Notes: generated from the letters alone by a model not told the origin. Positions 43,267-52,124 are shown, numbered from the stretch's first letter. The stretch is DNA of 64,000 bases from PALSA-555 sp963821325 (GCA_963821325.1 CAWGDC010000004.1:28714-92713), one strand, 5' to 3'. Made by a program: numbers and translations.

Positions 43267-45021
43267 CTACAGGTACTGGCCGGTGGTGACCCGCTCGATC
43301 TGGCGGCCGCCGGTGGACTCGTCACCTTCGGCGAGGAGGGTGCGGACGAACACGATGCGCTCACCCTTCTTGCCGGAGATCTTCGCCCAGTCGTCGGGGT
43401 TCGTGGTGTTCGGCAAGTCCTCGTGCTCCCGGAACTCCTGGCGGATCGAGGCGAGGAGGTCGTCGGTGCAGATGCCGCGCGCGCCGCCTTCGATCTGGCG
43501 TTTGATCGACAGCTTCTTGGCCCGCCGCACGATGTTCTCGATCATGGCGCCCGACGCGAAGTCCTTGAAGTAGAGGATCTCCTTGTCGCCGTTCTGGTAG
43601 GTGACCTCAAGGAACTGGTTGTCGTCGTCCTCGCTGTACATCTGCTCGACGGACGCGCCGATCATGGCGCTGACCGCCTCGGCGGCGGTCCCGTGCCCGG
43701 CGGTCTCGGCCTCGGCGATCGGGAGGCTGGCCGTGAGGTACTGGGAGAAGATCTGGCGGGCGCTGGCCTCGTCGGGCCGCTCGATCTTGATCTTCACGTC
43801 GAGGCGGCCCGGGCGCAGGATCGCCGGGTCGATGAGGTCCTCGCGGTTCGACGCGCCGATGACGATCACGTTCTTCAGGCTCTCCACGCCGTCGATCTCG
43901 GCGAGGAGCTGCGGCACGATCGTGCTCTCAATGTCGGACGAGATGCCGGTCCCGCGGGTGCGGAACAGCGAGTCCATCTCGTCGAAGAACACGATGACCG
44001 GGACACCCTCCTCGGACTTCTCGCGGGCGCGTTGGAAGATGAGACGGATCTGGCGCTCGGTCTCCCCGACGTACTTGTTCAACAGCTCGGGGCCCTTGAT
44101 GTTCAAGAAGTAGGAGCGCGACGACGCGTCGCCGGTCTTCTCGGCGACCCGCTTCGCGAGCGAGTTCGCGACGGCCTTGGCGATGAGGGTCTTGCCGCAG
44201 CCGGGTGGCCCGTAGAGCAGGATGCCCTTCGGGGGCTGGAGCTGGTGCTCGTGGAACAGCTCGGCGTGCAGGTACGGCAACTCGACCGCGTCGCGGATCT
44301 GCTCGATCTGGTCGTCGAGACCACCGACGTCGGCGTAGGAGACGTCGGGGACCTCTTCGAGGACGAGCTCCTCGACCTCGGGGCGGGGCAGCCGCTCAAC
44401 GACGAGGCCAGAGCGGAGGTCATAGAGCAGGTGGTCGCCGGCTCGCAGCTTCTGGCCCACCATCGCGCCGGCGAGCTCGCAGACGCGCTCCTCGTCGGCG
44501 CGGCCGACGACGAGGACCCGCTGCGGGTCGGCGAGCATCTCCTTGAGGACCACGACCTCGCCGGCCACCTCGAGGCCCCGGGCGAGGACCACGTTCAGCG
44601 ACTCGTTGAGCGCGACCTCCTGGCCCCGCTCGAGGGACTCGACGTCGACCTCGGGGTGCACCGAGACGCGCATCTTGCGCCCGGCGGTGAAGATGTCGAC
44701 GGTGCCGTCGTCGTTGGCGCCGAGGAACGCCCCGTACGCCGAGGGCGGCATCGTGAGCTTCTCGACCTCCTCGCGCAGCGCCGCGATGTGCTCGCGGGCC
44801 TCGCGGAGGGTGGCGGAGAGCCGCTCGTTCTGGGAGACGGCCTGGGCGAGCTGGCCCTTCGTCTCGAGGAGCCGCTCCTCGAGGGTCCGCACCCGCTTCG
44901 GGGCGTCCTGGAGGCGCCGGCGGAGGATGACGATCTCCTCCTCGAGGGCCTTGAGCTGGGATTGCAGCTCGCCCACCTGCCGCTCATACTCGGCGAGGCG
45001 TCGCTCGTGCTCTGGGGCCAC
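43267..45021 (-). CDS. mpa: Proteasome-associated AAA ATPase
   Basis: 584 aa. Residues 1-90 form a coiled coil that binds Pup, then OB-fold domains to about 230, then an AAA module with GPPGCGKT near residue 268, Walker B IVFFDEMDSLF and the sensor segment RPGRLDVKIKI. The last residues GQYL carry the penultimate Tyr that docks into the 20S alpha ring. Unfolds pupylated proteins into the PrcBA chamber. GTG 45,021 has a perfect AGGAGG upstream. Intact frame. Confidence 0.95.
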   Translation of the reverse strand: MAPEHERRLAEYERQVGELQSQLKALEEEIVILRRRLQDAPKRVRTLEERLLETKGQLAQAVSQNERLSATLREAREHIAALREEVEKLTMPPSAYGAFLGANDDGTVDIFTAGRKMRVSVHPEVDVESLERGQEVALNESLNVVLARGLEVAGEVVVLKEMLADPQRVLVVGRADEERVCELAGAMVGQKLRAGDHLLYDLRSGLVVERLPRPEVEELVLEEVPDVSYADVGGLDDQIEQIRDAVELPYLHAELFHEHQLQPPKGILLYGPPGCGKTLIAKAVANSLAKRVAEKTGDASSRSYFLNIKGPELLNKYVGETERQIRLIFQRAREKSEEGVPVIVFFDEMDSLFRTRGTGISSDIESTIVPQLLAEIDGVESLKNVIVIGASNREDLIDPAILRPGRLDVKIKIERPDEASARQIFSQYLTASLPIAEAETAGHGTAAEAVSAMIGASVEQMYSEDDDNQFLEVTYQNGDKEILYFKDFASGAMIENIVRRAKKLSIKRQIEGGARGICTDDLLASIRQEFREHEDLPNTTNPDDWAKISGKKGERIVFVRTLLAEGDESTGGRQIERVTTGQYL

Positions 45022-45131
45022 GTGCCACCTCCTCCCGATGCTCGAAGCAGTCCGGGACTCGGCCGGACCTTACACGGCTGATTCCAGCGCACTGGGGCAT
45101 CACCGCACCACGAAATTTACCCCGTCTACGC

Positions 45132-45161
45132 TTGAGAAATCGGCGGCGAATCGGGTACGCT
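45132..45161 (+). promoter_or_regulatory. Promoter of the ferredoxin gene
   Basis: TTGAGA (45,132-45,137) and TACGCT (45,156-45,161) are separated by 18 bp, a good sigma-70-type arrangement, 53 bases before the ATG. The intergenic region is divergent, so an mpa promoter must lie on the other strand nearby. Confidence 0.5.
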
Positions 45162-45213
45162 CGATCCGTAGCTCCCAGAAGGAGCCGAAGCACCAAGCGA
45201 GGAGCCCCACGCG

Positions 45214-45450
45214 ATGAAGGTCTGGATCGATCAGGACCTCTGCACCGGCGACGGTCTCTGCGAGGAGATCGCCCCCGACGTGTTCACGCTGCTCGACGAC
45301 GGTCTCGCCTACGTCAAAGAGGCCGGGAAGGTCTTCAGCGACCCGGGTGGCGCTGAAGGGCTGGCCGCCGTGCCGGGTGGGCTCGACGAAGCGGTGATCG
45401 AAGCCGCTGAGGAGTGCCCCGGCGAGTGCATCTTCATCGAAGTCGACTGA
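45214..45450 (+). CDS. Small ferredoxin, [3Fe-4S]-type
   Basis: 78 aa. MKVWIDQDLCTGDGLCEEIA gives Cys-x5-Cys, and AAEECPGECIFIEVD the remaining cysteines and the hydrophobic end. Such ferredoxins feed electrons to cytochromes P450 and other oxidoreductases; in many Actinobacteria one lies beside mpa/arc. Shine-Dalgarno GAGGAGC upstream. Expressed from its own promoter, divergent from mpa. Confidence 0.88.
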   Translation: MKVWIDQDLCTGDGLCEEIAPDVFTLLDDGLAYVKEAGKVFSDPGGAEGLAAVPGGLDEAVIEAAEECPGECIFIEVD

Positions 45451-45505
45451 CCCGTTTCCCGCGGTTGGTTGCTCGGCGCGGGCGTGACGCCCGGGCGATG
45501 TCGCG

Positions 45506-46681
45506 TCACCCGTCGAGACAGGTGCCGGTGTTCACCGGCGCGGTCGTCCCGCTCGTCAGCACCGGTCGCAGCACCGCGTTGACCTCGTCGGTGGCCAGCG
45601 CGTAGGCGGTCGACGCCGCGCCCGGGTCGATGGCGAACGCGAGCCCGGCGACCTGGCCCCGGTCGTTCACGAGTGGGCTCCCCGAGTTGCCGGGCACCAG
45701 CTTCGCGGCGAGGACGAGCACGTCGCGTTGCGTCGGGGCCTGGTGGTAGATGTCGCTGCCCTGCGCCTCGATGCGCTCTGCGACGCGCGCGGGGGCCTCG
45801 CCCTCGGCGCCGCCCCCCGGATAGCCGAACACACCGCCGAGGTCGCCGACCTGCGCGTCGGCGATGACGAGCGGCGCGACGGGGATGCTCGGAATGCGCA
45901 GGATCGCCACGTCGCGGTTCGGGTCGAACGCGACGACCGTCGCGTTCAGCCGGCCGATGTTCGGGACGAGCACGGTGGTGGCGCTCTCCCCCGCCACGAC
46001 GTGGGCGTTCGTGACGATGACACCCCGGGCCACGAGGACGCCGCTGCCGTCCTGGATCACGTCGCAGGCCTGCCCCTCGACCTTCACGACCGCGTTCGCG
46101 ACTGGGGTGACGAGGGGCGCGGGGATGCCCTGCCCGGGGGGTGCGCCGACGTCGGAGGACGTGAGGCTGCGGAACACCTCGGGGAACGGCGCGGCGCCGA
46201 CCAGGCGCCCGAGCGCCGACAGCGTCGACGGGGGCGACGGCGCGACCCGATCGATCTCGCGCACGATCGCCGAGCCGCGCACCGCGCGGGCCGGCCAGCC
46301 GGGCGCGTTCGAGAGCCCGGGGATGAGGAGCCAGACGACCACGAGGACGCCGAGCACGCCCGCGACCCCACCCGCGACCCGGTCGGCGAGGCGCAGCCCG
46401 CCGACGCGCGGGATGTGGCGGCGCAGCACGGACCCAAGCGCGATCCCGAGGCTCTGCCCGGCGATCGCGACGAGCAGCAAGAAGGCGAGCGACGCCAGCA
46501 GCTTCGTGCGGGGCGTCGAGCCGTGCAGGGTGCGCGCCACGCTGTCGACGAACTCGCCGCCGACGACGAGGCCGAGCACCAGCCCGACCCACGACAGGGC
46601 CCGCGCCGCGAGCCCGAACCGGTACCCGCTGTAGGCGGCGAGGAGCAGCGCGGCGGCGAGGAACAGGTCGAGGAGGTTCAC
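45506..46681 (-). CDS. MarP-like membrane-anchored serine protease
   Basis: 391 aa. Four N-terminal membrane helices of CvpA type (LLDLFLAAALLLAAYSGYRF onward), then a periplasmic chymotrypsin-like domain with His in VTNAHVVAGES, Asp in NRDVAILRIP and Ser in VPGNSGSPLVND. The order matches mycobacterial MarP, a protease needed for acid and oxidative stress resistance. A Cys pair (QACDVI, TGTCLDG) could form the regulatory disulfide. GTG 46,681 overlaps the trmI stop. Confidence 0.88.
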   Translation of the reverse strand: MNLLDLFLAAALLLAAYSGYRFGLAARALSWVGLVLGLVVGGEFVDSVARTLHGSTPRTKLLASLAFLLLVAIAGQSLGIALGSVLRRHIPRVGGLRLADRVAGGVAGVLGVLVVVWLLIPGLSNAPGWPARAVRGSAIVREIDRVAPSPPSTLSALGRLVGAAPFPEVFRSLTSSDVGAPPGQGIPAPLVTPVANAVVKVEGQACDVIQDGSGVLVARGVIVTNAHVVAGESATTVLVPNIGRLNATVVAFDPNRDVAILRIPSIPVAPLVIADAQVGDLGGVFGYPGGGAEGEAPARVAERIEAQGSDIYHQAPTQRDVLVLAAKLVPGNSGSPLVNDRGQVAGLAFAIDPGAASTAYALATDEVNAVLRPVLTSGTTAPVNTGTCLDG

Positions 46682-47460
46682 GCCGTCGCCGCGAGCAGCC
46701 GGGCGCAGGTGAGGAACCCGGTGTGGGCGACCATGCGGTGGTCGGGGCGCACCGACTGCCCGTCGATGTGCCAGCCGCGCTGCAGCACCTCGAGCGTCTG
46801 GGCCATGCCGAACGCTGAGCGGGCGAGCTCCTCGCGCAGCCGGGCGACCTGCCCGATGGTCGGCAGGTACGCGAGGACGATGCCGCCGGGGCGCATCGCC
46901 GCCTCGGCGTGCGCGACGAGCTGCCACGGCTCGGGGAGGTCCAGCACGATCCGGTCGAGGCCGGTCTCGTCGATCCCCTCGTAGGCGTCGCGCACCTCGA
47001 TCCGGAGGGGCAGGTCCGCGCCGAGGAGCGCCTCGACGTTGCGGCGGGCGCGGGTCGCGAAGTCCTCGCGCAACTCGTAGCCCGTGACGTACCCGCCCGG
47101 GCCGACGGCGCGCAGCAGCGTCATGGTGAGCGCGCCCGAGCCGACACCGGACTCGAGGACGCGTGCGCCGGGGAAGATGTCGGCGAGGAGGAGGATCGGG
47201 CCGAGGTCCTTCGGGTAGATCACCTGCGCGCCCCGTGGCATCTCGAGGACGTACTCGCCGAGCGTCGGGCGGACGGCGACGAGCCGCGCGCCGAGGGTGG
47301 TGAGGACGGTCACGCCCTCCTCGCGGCCGAGCACGTCGGCGTGGCGGAGCACCCCGGCGTGGGAGTGGAACTCCCCGCCGGGCTCGAGGGTGACGAGATG
47401 CCGTCGCCGCTTGGTGTCGAGGAGCAGCACCAGGTCGCCCGGCGCGAACGGTCGGGTCAC
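46678..47460 (-). CDS. trmI: tRNA (adenine-58-N1)-methyltransferase
   Basis: 260 aa. An N-terminal beta-barrel domain (TRPFAPGDLVLLLDTKRRRH), GAQVIYPKDLGPILLLADIF, then SAM motif I in GARVLESGVGSGALTMTLLR and LDRIVLDLPEPWQLV. This is the bacterial TrmI family that methylates A58 of tRNA as a tetramer. Start GTG overlaps the stop of the TtuA-like gene; in mycobacteria the orthologue also lies close to mpa. Confidence 0.92.
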   Translation of the reverse strand: MTRPFAPGDLVLLLDTKRRRHLVTLEPGGEFHSHAGVLRHADVLGREEGVTVLTTLGARLVAVRPTLGEYVLEMPRGAQVIYPKDLGPILLLADIFPGARVLESGVGSGALTMTLLRAVGPGGYVTGYELREDFATRARRNVEALLGADLPLRIEVRDAYEGIDETGLDRIVLDLPEPWQLVAHAEAAMRPGGIVLAYLPTIGQVARLREELARSAFGMAQTLEVLQRGWHIDGQSVRPDHRMVAHTGFLTCARLLAATA

Positions 47461-48359
47461 GGCCGCTCGGCGACGCGGACCCGGAGGCGGCAGAAGGCGC
47501 ACACCTCGCCGGGGGTCGGGGCGCCGCACGTCGCGCACGGCTGCAGCGGCGTCGCCGTGTCGTCCCCGGTGAAACGCGTCTGGCCCCGGGCGAAGAACCC
47601 GTGCACGAACGCGGCCTTCGTGCCCGGCGACCGGTGCTCGAGCCCGTTCAGCACCTCCTTGTAGGCGAGGTGGCGGTTCCCGGACGCGAGGGGGCACTCC
47701 TCGACCTGATAGTCGATCCTGCGGATCACGCAGTAGGCGGCCAGCTCGCGCTCCCCCAGCCGGACCAGGGGCTTGACCTTGCGGGCGAAGCCCGGGCCGG
47801 CGGGCAGCACCGGCTGCTGGCGGCCGAGGTAGCCGGTCTCCCAGCGCAACACGTTGCCGAGCAGCACCGCCGCCTCGTCGTCGAGGTTGTGACCGGTGGC
47901 GACAACGTCGTAGCCGTGCTCGACCGCGTACCGGTTGAACAGGTGCCGCTTCGAGAGCCCGCACGCGCTGCAGGGCACCCGGTGCGTCGCCGCCGCCGCG
48001 TCGGGGATGGTGAAGCCGAGGTCGGCGTCGAGGTCCACCTCGTGCAGCGTCGCGCCCCGCGCCGACGTGTACGTGCGGGCGGCGCGGGTCGACTCGGTGG
48101 AGTAGTCGCCGATGCCGAGCCGGAGGTGGAGGCCGTCGGCGGGGACGTCGAGGCCGGCGAGCAGGTCCCAGAGGGCGAGCGAGTCCTTGCCGCCGGACAC
48201 GGCGACGAGCACCCGGTCGTCAGGGCTGAGCATGTCATGCTCGGTGATCGCCCGGCGGACCTGGTCGCGGCAGTGCACCGTGAAGTGATCGGGGCAGAAC
48301 GCCGCGTTGTGGCGCCGCACGTCGATGACGGCCGGCCCGCGACAGACGGTGCACTTCAC
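47457..48359 (-). CDS. TtuA-like tRNA thiolation ATPase
   Basis: 300 aa. N-terminal zinc finger (MKCTVCRGPAVIDVRRHNAA), PP-loop VLVAVSGGKDSLALWDLLAG, VPCSACGLSKRHLFNRYAVE and DVVATGHNLDDEAAVLLGNV with the cysteines for an iron-sulfur cluster, and a C-terminal zinc finger (CATCGAPTPGEVCAFC). Matches the TtuA/TtcA-type enzymes that thiolate tRNA uridine 54. GTG start overlaps the upstream ThiS/MoaD-like gene (GTGA). Confidence 0.88.
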   Translation of the reverse strand: MKCTVCRGPAVIDVRRHNAAFCPDHFTVHCRDQVRRAITEHDMLSPDDRVLVAVSGGKDSLALWDLLAGLDVPADGLHLRLGIGDYSTESTRAARTYTSARGATLHEVDLDADLGFTIPDAAAATHRVPCSACGLSKRHLFNRYAVEHGYDVVATGHNLDDEAAVLLGNVLRWETGYLGRQQPVLPAGPGFARKVKPLVRLGERELAAYCVIRRIDYQVEECPLASGNRHLAYKEVLNGLEHRSPGTKAAFVHGFFARGQTRFTGDDTATPLQPCATCGAPTPGEVCAFCRLRVRVAERP

Positions 48360-48562
48360 CGGGTGGGCGCTCCCCCGGACGTGACCGGGCGGATCTCGAC
48401 GGTGGCGGCGTCGTCGAGGCGGGCGTCGCGGGCGACGAGCTCGTCGCCGGCGATGACGAGCACCGCCTCGGGGCTGAGCTCGAGGCGTTGGAGCAGCGCG
48501 GTGACGGTGATCGGCCCGGCGACGTCGAGCTCGCGGCGCGGGTTGCGGAGCAGGACCTTCAT
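48356..48562 (-). CDS. Ubiquitin-like sulfur carrier (ThiS/MoaD/TtuB-like)
   Basis: 68 aa. MKVLLRNPRRELDVAGPITV, LLQRLELSPEAVLVIAGDEL and the end IRPVTSGGAPTR show the beta-grasp fold. The Gly-Gly that should carry thiocarboxylate is followed by four residues (APTR), so it needs processing or the family member uses an internal site. Coupled to the TtuA-like gene, which makes a tRNA-thiolation role most probable. Confidence 0.8.
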   Translation of the reverse strand: MKVLLRNPRRELDVAGPITVTALLQRLELSPEAVLVIAGDELVARDARLDDAATVEIRPVTSGGAPTR

Positions 48563-48599
48563 CGGGGCATCCAGGGTACCGGTGCCCGTGTTCGGCGGG

Positions 48600-48803
48600 T
48601 CAGCGGCCGGGCGGGTCGACGACGCGCACCTCGAGGGCGTCGCCGCTGCGCAGCTCGACGCTGGCCCGCACCTCACGCTCGCGGAGCAGGCGCGCCGCGA
48701 CGCGCAGCGTGGTGATCCCGACGGCGACGGTGAGCCACCCCGTGGACCCCTCGCGGAGGCCGCGCCGCCAGCCCGTCCGCGCGAGCCGGCTCAGCAGGCT
48801 CAT
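48600..48803 (-). CDS. Small basic protein of unknown function
   Basis: 67 aa. Amphipathic/hydrophobic middle (STGWLTVAVGITTLRVAARL) flanked by basic residues; end VELRSGDALEVRVVDPPGR. Start overlaps the stop of the next upstream gene by one base (48,803). No family recognised; coupled organisation supports it. Confidence 0.6.
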   Translation of the reverse strand: MSLLSRLARTGWRRGLREGSTGWLTVAVGITTLRVAARLLREREVRASVELRSGDALEVRVVDPPGR

Positions 48804-49021
48804 CAGAGGCGGCGGATCTCGACGACGGTGCGCCGCTTGCGGCCCCGGCGCCGGCCGAGCAGGTAGGCGACGACCACGAGCCCGGCGGCGACGGCCACCC
48901 CAGCGGCGAGGCCGGCACCGCGGGCCGCCTCCGCGCCGGCGTCGGTGCCGCGCTGCAGCTGGCGCAGCTTCGCCTCGATGTCGTCGCGGGTGATGGGCCG
49001 GGTCGCGTCGACGTTCGGCAT
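48803..49021 (-). CDS. Small single-helix membrane protein
   Basis: 72 aa. Helical N-terminus (ATRPITRDDIEAKLRQLQRG), one membrane helix (AAGVAVAAGLVVVAYLLGRR) and a very basic end (GRKRRTVVEIRRL). Precedes the 67-aa protein with a 1-nt overlap and follows the Holin-X-like gene by eight bases. Part of a four-gene cluster of small envelope proteins. Confidence 0.65.
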   Translation of the reverse strand: MPNVDATRPITRDDIEAKLRQLQRGTDAGAEAARGAGLAAGVAVAAGLVVVAYLLGRRRGRKRRTVVEIRRL

Positions 49022-49029
49022 GGTCCTCC

Positions 49030-49371
49030 TCAGTCTCGGGCCTTGCGGGCGCCGCGGGCCATCCAGGTCAACGCGCCGCCGGCGCCGAGCGCGACGACGA
49101 CGATCCCGTACGGCGCCCACGACCAGTCGCCCCGGAAGGTGCTGCCCGTCTCCGCTTGGAGTACCCGCAGGGCGCCGACGCCGAGCAGCACCACCCCGAA
49201 CCCGAGCAGCAGCGCCCCGGCCAGCCCCATGAGGATGTAGCGCCCGAGGCTCTTCAGCGGGACGACCGTCTCCTGGCGGACGTACGCGATGACGAGGTCG
49301 CGCAACTCGAGCACGAGCTGCGGGAGCGAGCCGGGGCCGGCGTCGGCCGGCGTGTCCGTGGGTGCCGTCAT
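49030..49371 (-). CDS. Actinobacterial Holin-X-like (phage holin family) membrane protein
   Basis: 113 aa. An amphipathic start (LVLELRDLVIAYVRQETVVP), two membrane helices (ILMGLAGALLLGFGVVLLGV, YGIVVVALGAGGALTWMARG) separated by a short loop, basic end. This matches the Holin-X/putative phage holin family common in actinobacterial chromosomes, without evidence of prophage. Function unproven. Confidence 0.72.
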   Translation of the reverse strand: MTAPTDTPADAGPGSLPQLVLELRDLVIAYVRQETVVPLKSLGRYILMGLAGALLLGFGVVLLGVGALRVLQAETGSTFRGDWSWAPYGIVVVALGAGGALTWMARGARKARD

Positions 49372-49407
49372 CGGCGCGGAGTCTACGGTCGCGCCGCGCC
49401 GAACCCG

Positions 49408-49429
49408 CTAGTGGGTAGTGGGTCAGTTT
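49408..49429. repeat. Left inverted end of TnpB element
   Basis: CTAGTGGGTAGTGGGTCAGT and the next TT pair with 50,649-50,670 with two mismatches. The TnpB stop codon (49,423-49,425) lies inside this repeat, so the end of the coding sequence and the end of the element coincide. Confidence 0.65.
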
Positions 49430-50607
49430 CGACCCTGCGCAGCGTGGTGCTGCTGGGCCCTACCGGCCCGGAGGATGTTGCGGGCCGCGTTGGTGTCGGC
49501 ATGGGCTTGATGCCCGCAGGCCTGGCACTCGAACACGGCGCCGCGCCGGTTCCCACCCGAGACGTGCCCACACGCGGCGCACGTTCGGCTGGTGTTGCGG
49601 GGATCCACCGCGATGACGACTCGACCGGCGCTTTCAGCCTTGTACGAGATCATCGCGAGGAGCTGTCCCCACCCGGCATCGTGGATACAACGGTTCAAGC
49701 CTTGCTTCGCGGTGGCGCCGTTGTGCTCGTAGCCGCCGGCCCCGTCGGGTCGGGGCGCGGGACGACGCAACAGGTTCGGGATCGCGAGCTGTTCGTGCAC
49801 GATGACGTCGTAGTCGTTCACCAGGCGTCTCGAGAGCTGATGGGCGAAATCCTTGCGACAGTCCCGGATGTAGCGGTGCGCGGCACCGACTCGTTCCCGG
49901 GCCCGGCGTCGATGCTGGGAGCCGCGCTGGGTGCTAGCCAGGGCCCGCTGCGCCTGGGCCAGGCGCTGGGCGCCCCGGTGGCCGTGGCGGGGGTTGGTGT
50001 GCAGGGCCCCGGCGCTGGTGGCGACCAGGACCCCCACGCCGAGGTCGATGCCGACCTGGCGGCCCGTCGACGCCCGCGGCTCGGCGGGAACCTCGACGCA
50101 GCGGATGCTCACCCACCAACGTCGACCTTCTCGACGCACGGTGATCGCCTAGGGCGTGCCGCGAACCGGGCGATGCAACCGAACCCTGATGTGCCCGATG
50201 CCGTGCAGGCACAACCGCCGACACGACCCGTCCAGCCGCCAGCCGGACCGGTCCTCATACTGCAAGGAGTCCCAGCGGCTCCGGGAACGAAAACGCGGGA
50301 ACCCTGGGCGCTGCCCCGCCCGACAGCGACGAAAGAACCCGGCGAACGCCCAATCGAGGCGCTTGAGCGTCCCCCGACACACCGTCACGCCACACGCCAG
50401 CACCTCGGGACGCGACCCACGCAACTGCGTCAAGGTGCGGCACTGCTCGACGTAGGAGACCGAGCGCTGCTCCCACCGCCACGCCCCCCGACGCTCCTCC
50501 AACGCCGCGTTGTACAGCTCGCACTGCAAACCCACCAAGTGCTCCAACGCGGCACGCTGGCGCACCGTCGGGCTCAACAAGAACCGAAACGTCCGACACC
50601 GACACAT
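49423..50607 (-). CDS. tnpB: RNA-guided endonuclease TnpB, frameshifted
   Basis: About 394 aa. N-terminal part MCRCRTFRFLLSPTVRQRAA, VGLQCELYNAALEERRG and FPRFRSRSRWDSLQYED; C-terminal part with RuvC Asp in QVGIDLGVGVLVATSAG, Glu in VIVHEQLAIPNLL, zinc finger CAACGHVSGGNRRGAVFECQ-ACG, and Asp in HADTNAARNIL. All three RuvC acidic residues are present, so the ancestral protein was catalytically competent. The frame breaks near 50,145. ATG 50,607 is preferred over GTGs up to 50,628. Confidence 0.88.
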
Positions 50608-50648
50608 CACCAAGAACCTAAACACCACCTATGACACCACGAACACCC

Positions 50649-50670
50649 AAACTGACCAACTACCCGCTAG
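50649..50670. repeat. Right inverted end of TnpB element
   Basis: Mate of the inverted end at 49,408-49,429 (AAACTGACC, ACTACCC and CTAG shared). It directly abuts and includes the stop codon of dacB (50,667-50,669). Confidence 0.65.
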
Positions 50671-52094
50671 TGCGTCGGCGTCGCCGGTGACGGCACCAGC
50701 GTCGACGGCGCCGGCGCGTTGGGGAACGTGGCGAGGATGCCGGCGAAGCCCTCCCGGACCACCTCGGCGGCGAGCTTGTCGGGGACGTTGCCGTTCACGA
50801 GCAGCGCGAAGCGCAACGGTCGTCCAGCGTCGAGCAGCCCGGCGAGGCCGCTGACGCCGTTCAGCGTCCCGGTCTTGGCCTTGAGCCGCCCGGCGAGCGG
50901 CGTGCCTTGGAGCCGGTCGGCGAGCGTGCCGTCCTGCCCGGCGACGGGCAGCCCTTGGAGGACGGTCTGGAACTGGGGTGTCCCTGCGAGGTCGAGGACG
51001 TGGGCCAGGGTCGTACACGACACCCGGTCGCCGCGGTCGAGGCCCGACGCGTCGACGAGCGTCATGCCGGTGGTCGGGATGCCGAGCCGGGTGAGTGTGG
51101 CCGTGATCACCTGGGTGCCCGCCGCGGTCGTGCCCTGCCCCGCGGTGTGCACCCCCATCTCCTTGGCGAGCAGCTCGGCGGCGAGGTTGTCGCTCGTCTG
51201 CAGCGATGACACGAGGATGTCGTGCAGCGTGGGGGAGAAGACCGACGCGACGTCGGTGGCGCCGCTCGGCGCTTTCGCGTGCGCGCTGGGCGTGCCGACC
51301 TGCACGCCGCGGGCGGTGAGCAGGCTGCTCAGCTCGGTCGCGGCGTACAGCGCCGGGTCGGGGACGGGGACGAGCTTGCTCGTGCCCTGGACCTGGTAGC
51401 CGCCGTTCACGGTCAGTGCGCCGAGCGGCCCGATCTCGGGGTCGGTGCGGTAGCTGGCCGGCCAGCTCGGCACGTAGCGCTGCGTGTCGTAACGGGAGTC
51501 GTCCCCGATGATCCCGCCGGGGATGCGCGTCACTCCCTTCGCGACGATCGCGTCCGCGAGTGTCGCCAGCGGGGTGGTGATCGCGCCCTTCTCCTCGGGT
51601 TGGCTCTGCAGATACGTCGTGTAGTCGGCGGTCGCGAGCAGCGGGTCGCCCGACCCGACGAGCCACAGCCGGTCGAGGGTCCCGTTGGTCGGCGTCTGGT
51701 CCGACACCGCCTTCGTCTCGTACTTGAAGTTGGGGCCGAGCACGACGAGCGCGGCGGTCGCGGTGAGCAGCTTCTCGGTGCTCGCGGGGAGCAGCGGCGT
51801 GTCGGGGTTCAGCGACGCGAGCGGCTCGTGGCCCTCGGACACGACGAAGCACGACCCGGGGTCGGCCGCGAGGTCCGCGGTGAGGGATGCCTGCAGGCGC
51901 TGCGCGCCCACCCCATCGACGAGCAGCTCGGGGGCACGCCGCGGCGACCACAGCGGCGTGGTGAGGGTCGCCGCTGTGCCGCCACCACTCGCCGCGCCGG
52001 AGCTCGGGATGGCGAACGCCGCGCAGGCCACCGCGGCGAGGCCGAGGGCGACGCTGATGCGCCGCCACCGGGCCTGCCGGGCGGTGCCGCGCAC
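50667..52094 (-). CDS. dacB: D-alanyl-D-alanine carboxypeptidase/endopeptidase (PBP4-type)
   Basis: 475 aa. N-terminal hydrophobic export signal (ISVALGLAAVACAAFAIPSS), then the three penicillin-binding motifs: SxxK in LPASTEKLLTATAAL, SxN in LQTSDNLAAELLAKEMG, KTG in LKAKTGTLNGVSGLAGL. Trims peptidoglycan stem peptides outside the membrane. Its final codons TPTH-TAG sit at the TnpB element boundary; the stop codon has been kept by the insertion. Confidence 0.9.
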   Translation of the reverse strand: MRGTARQARWRRISVALGLAAVACAAFAIPSSGAASGGGTAATLTTPLWSPRRAPELLVDGVGAQRLQASLTADLAADPGSCFVVSEGHEPLASLNPDTPLLPASTEKLLTATAALVVLGPNFKYETKAVSDQTPTNGTLDRLWLVGSGDPLLATADYTTYLQSQPEEKGAITTPLATLADAIVAKGVTRIPGGIIGDDSRYDTQRYVPSWPASYRTDPEIGPLGALTVNGGYQVQGTSKLVPVPDPALYAATELSSLLTARGVQVGTPSAHAKAPSGATDVASVFSPTLHDILVSSLQTSDNLAAELLAKEMGVHTAGQGTTAAGTQVITATLTRLGIPTTGMTLVDASGLDRGDRVSCTTLAHVLDLAGTPQFQTVLQGLPVAGQDGTLADRLQGTPLAGRLKAKTGTLNGVSGLAGLLDAGRPLRFALLVNGNVPDKLAAEVVREGFAGILATFPNAPAPSTLVPSPATPTH

Positions 52095-52124
52095 CCGCCG
52101 GTCGCGTCGCGTCTGGGGCGCGGC

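Larger units (their letters stand above)
49403..50672 (-). mobile_element. TnpB-only transposable element (IS605/IS1341-like)
   Basis: The unit carries one TnpB gene and no TnpA. ACCCGCTAGTG is directly repeated at 49,403-49,413 and 50,662-50,672, and the ends form a near-perfect inverted pair (49,408-49,429 against 50,649-50,670, 20 of 22 bases). The dacB stop codon is inside one copy of the direct repeat, and the Holin-X-like gene starts 32 bases beyond the other. IS605 elements normally have hairpins rather than terminal inverted repeats, so this arrangement is notable. Confidence 0.7.

Noticed and set aside
41628..45081. Long plus-strand open frames over dop and mpa
   Set aside because: They are mirror frames of intact, well-conserved minus-strand genes.
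49030..49371. Prophage remnant because of the holin-like protein and the nearby TnpB and HNH genes
   Set aside because: No other phage genes are present; Holin-X-like proteins are normal chromosomal genes in Actinobacteria, and the two mobile genes lie in separate sites.
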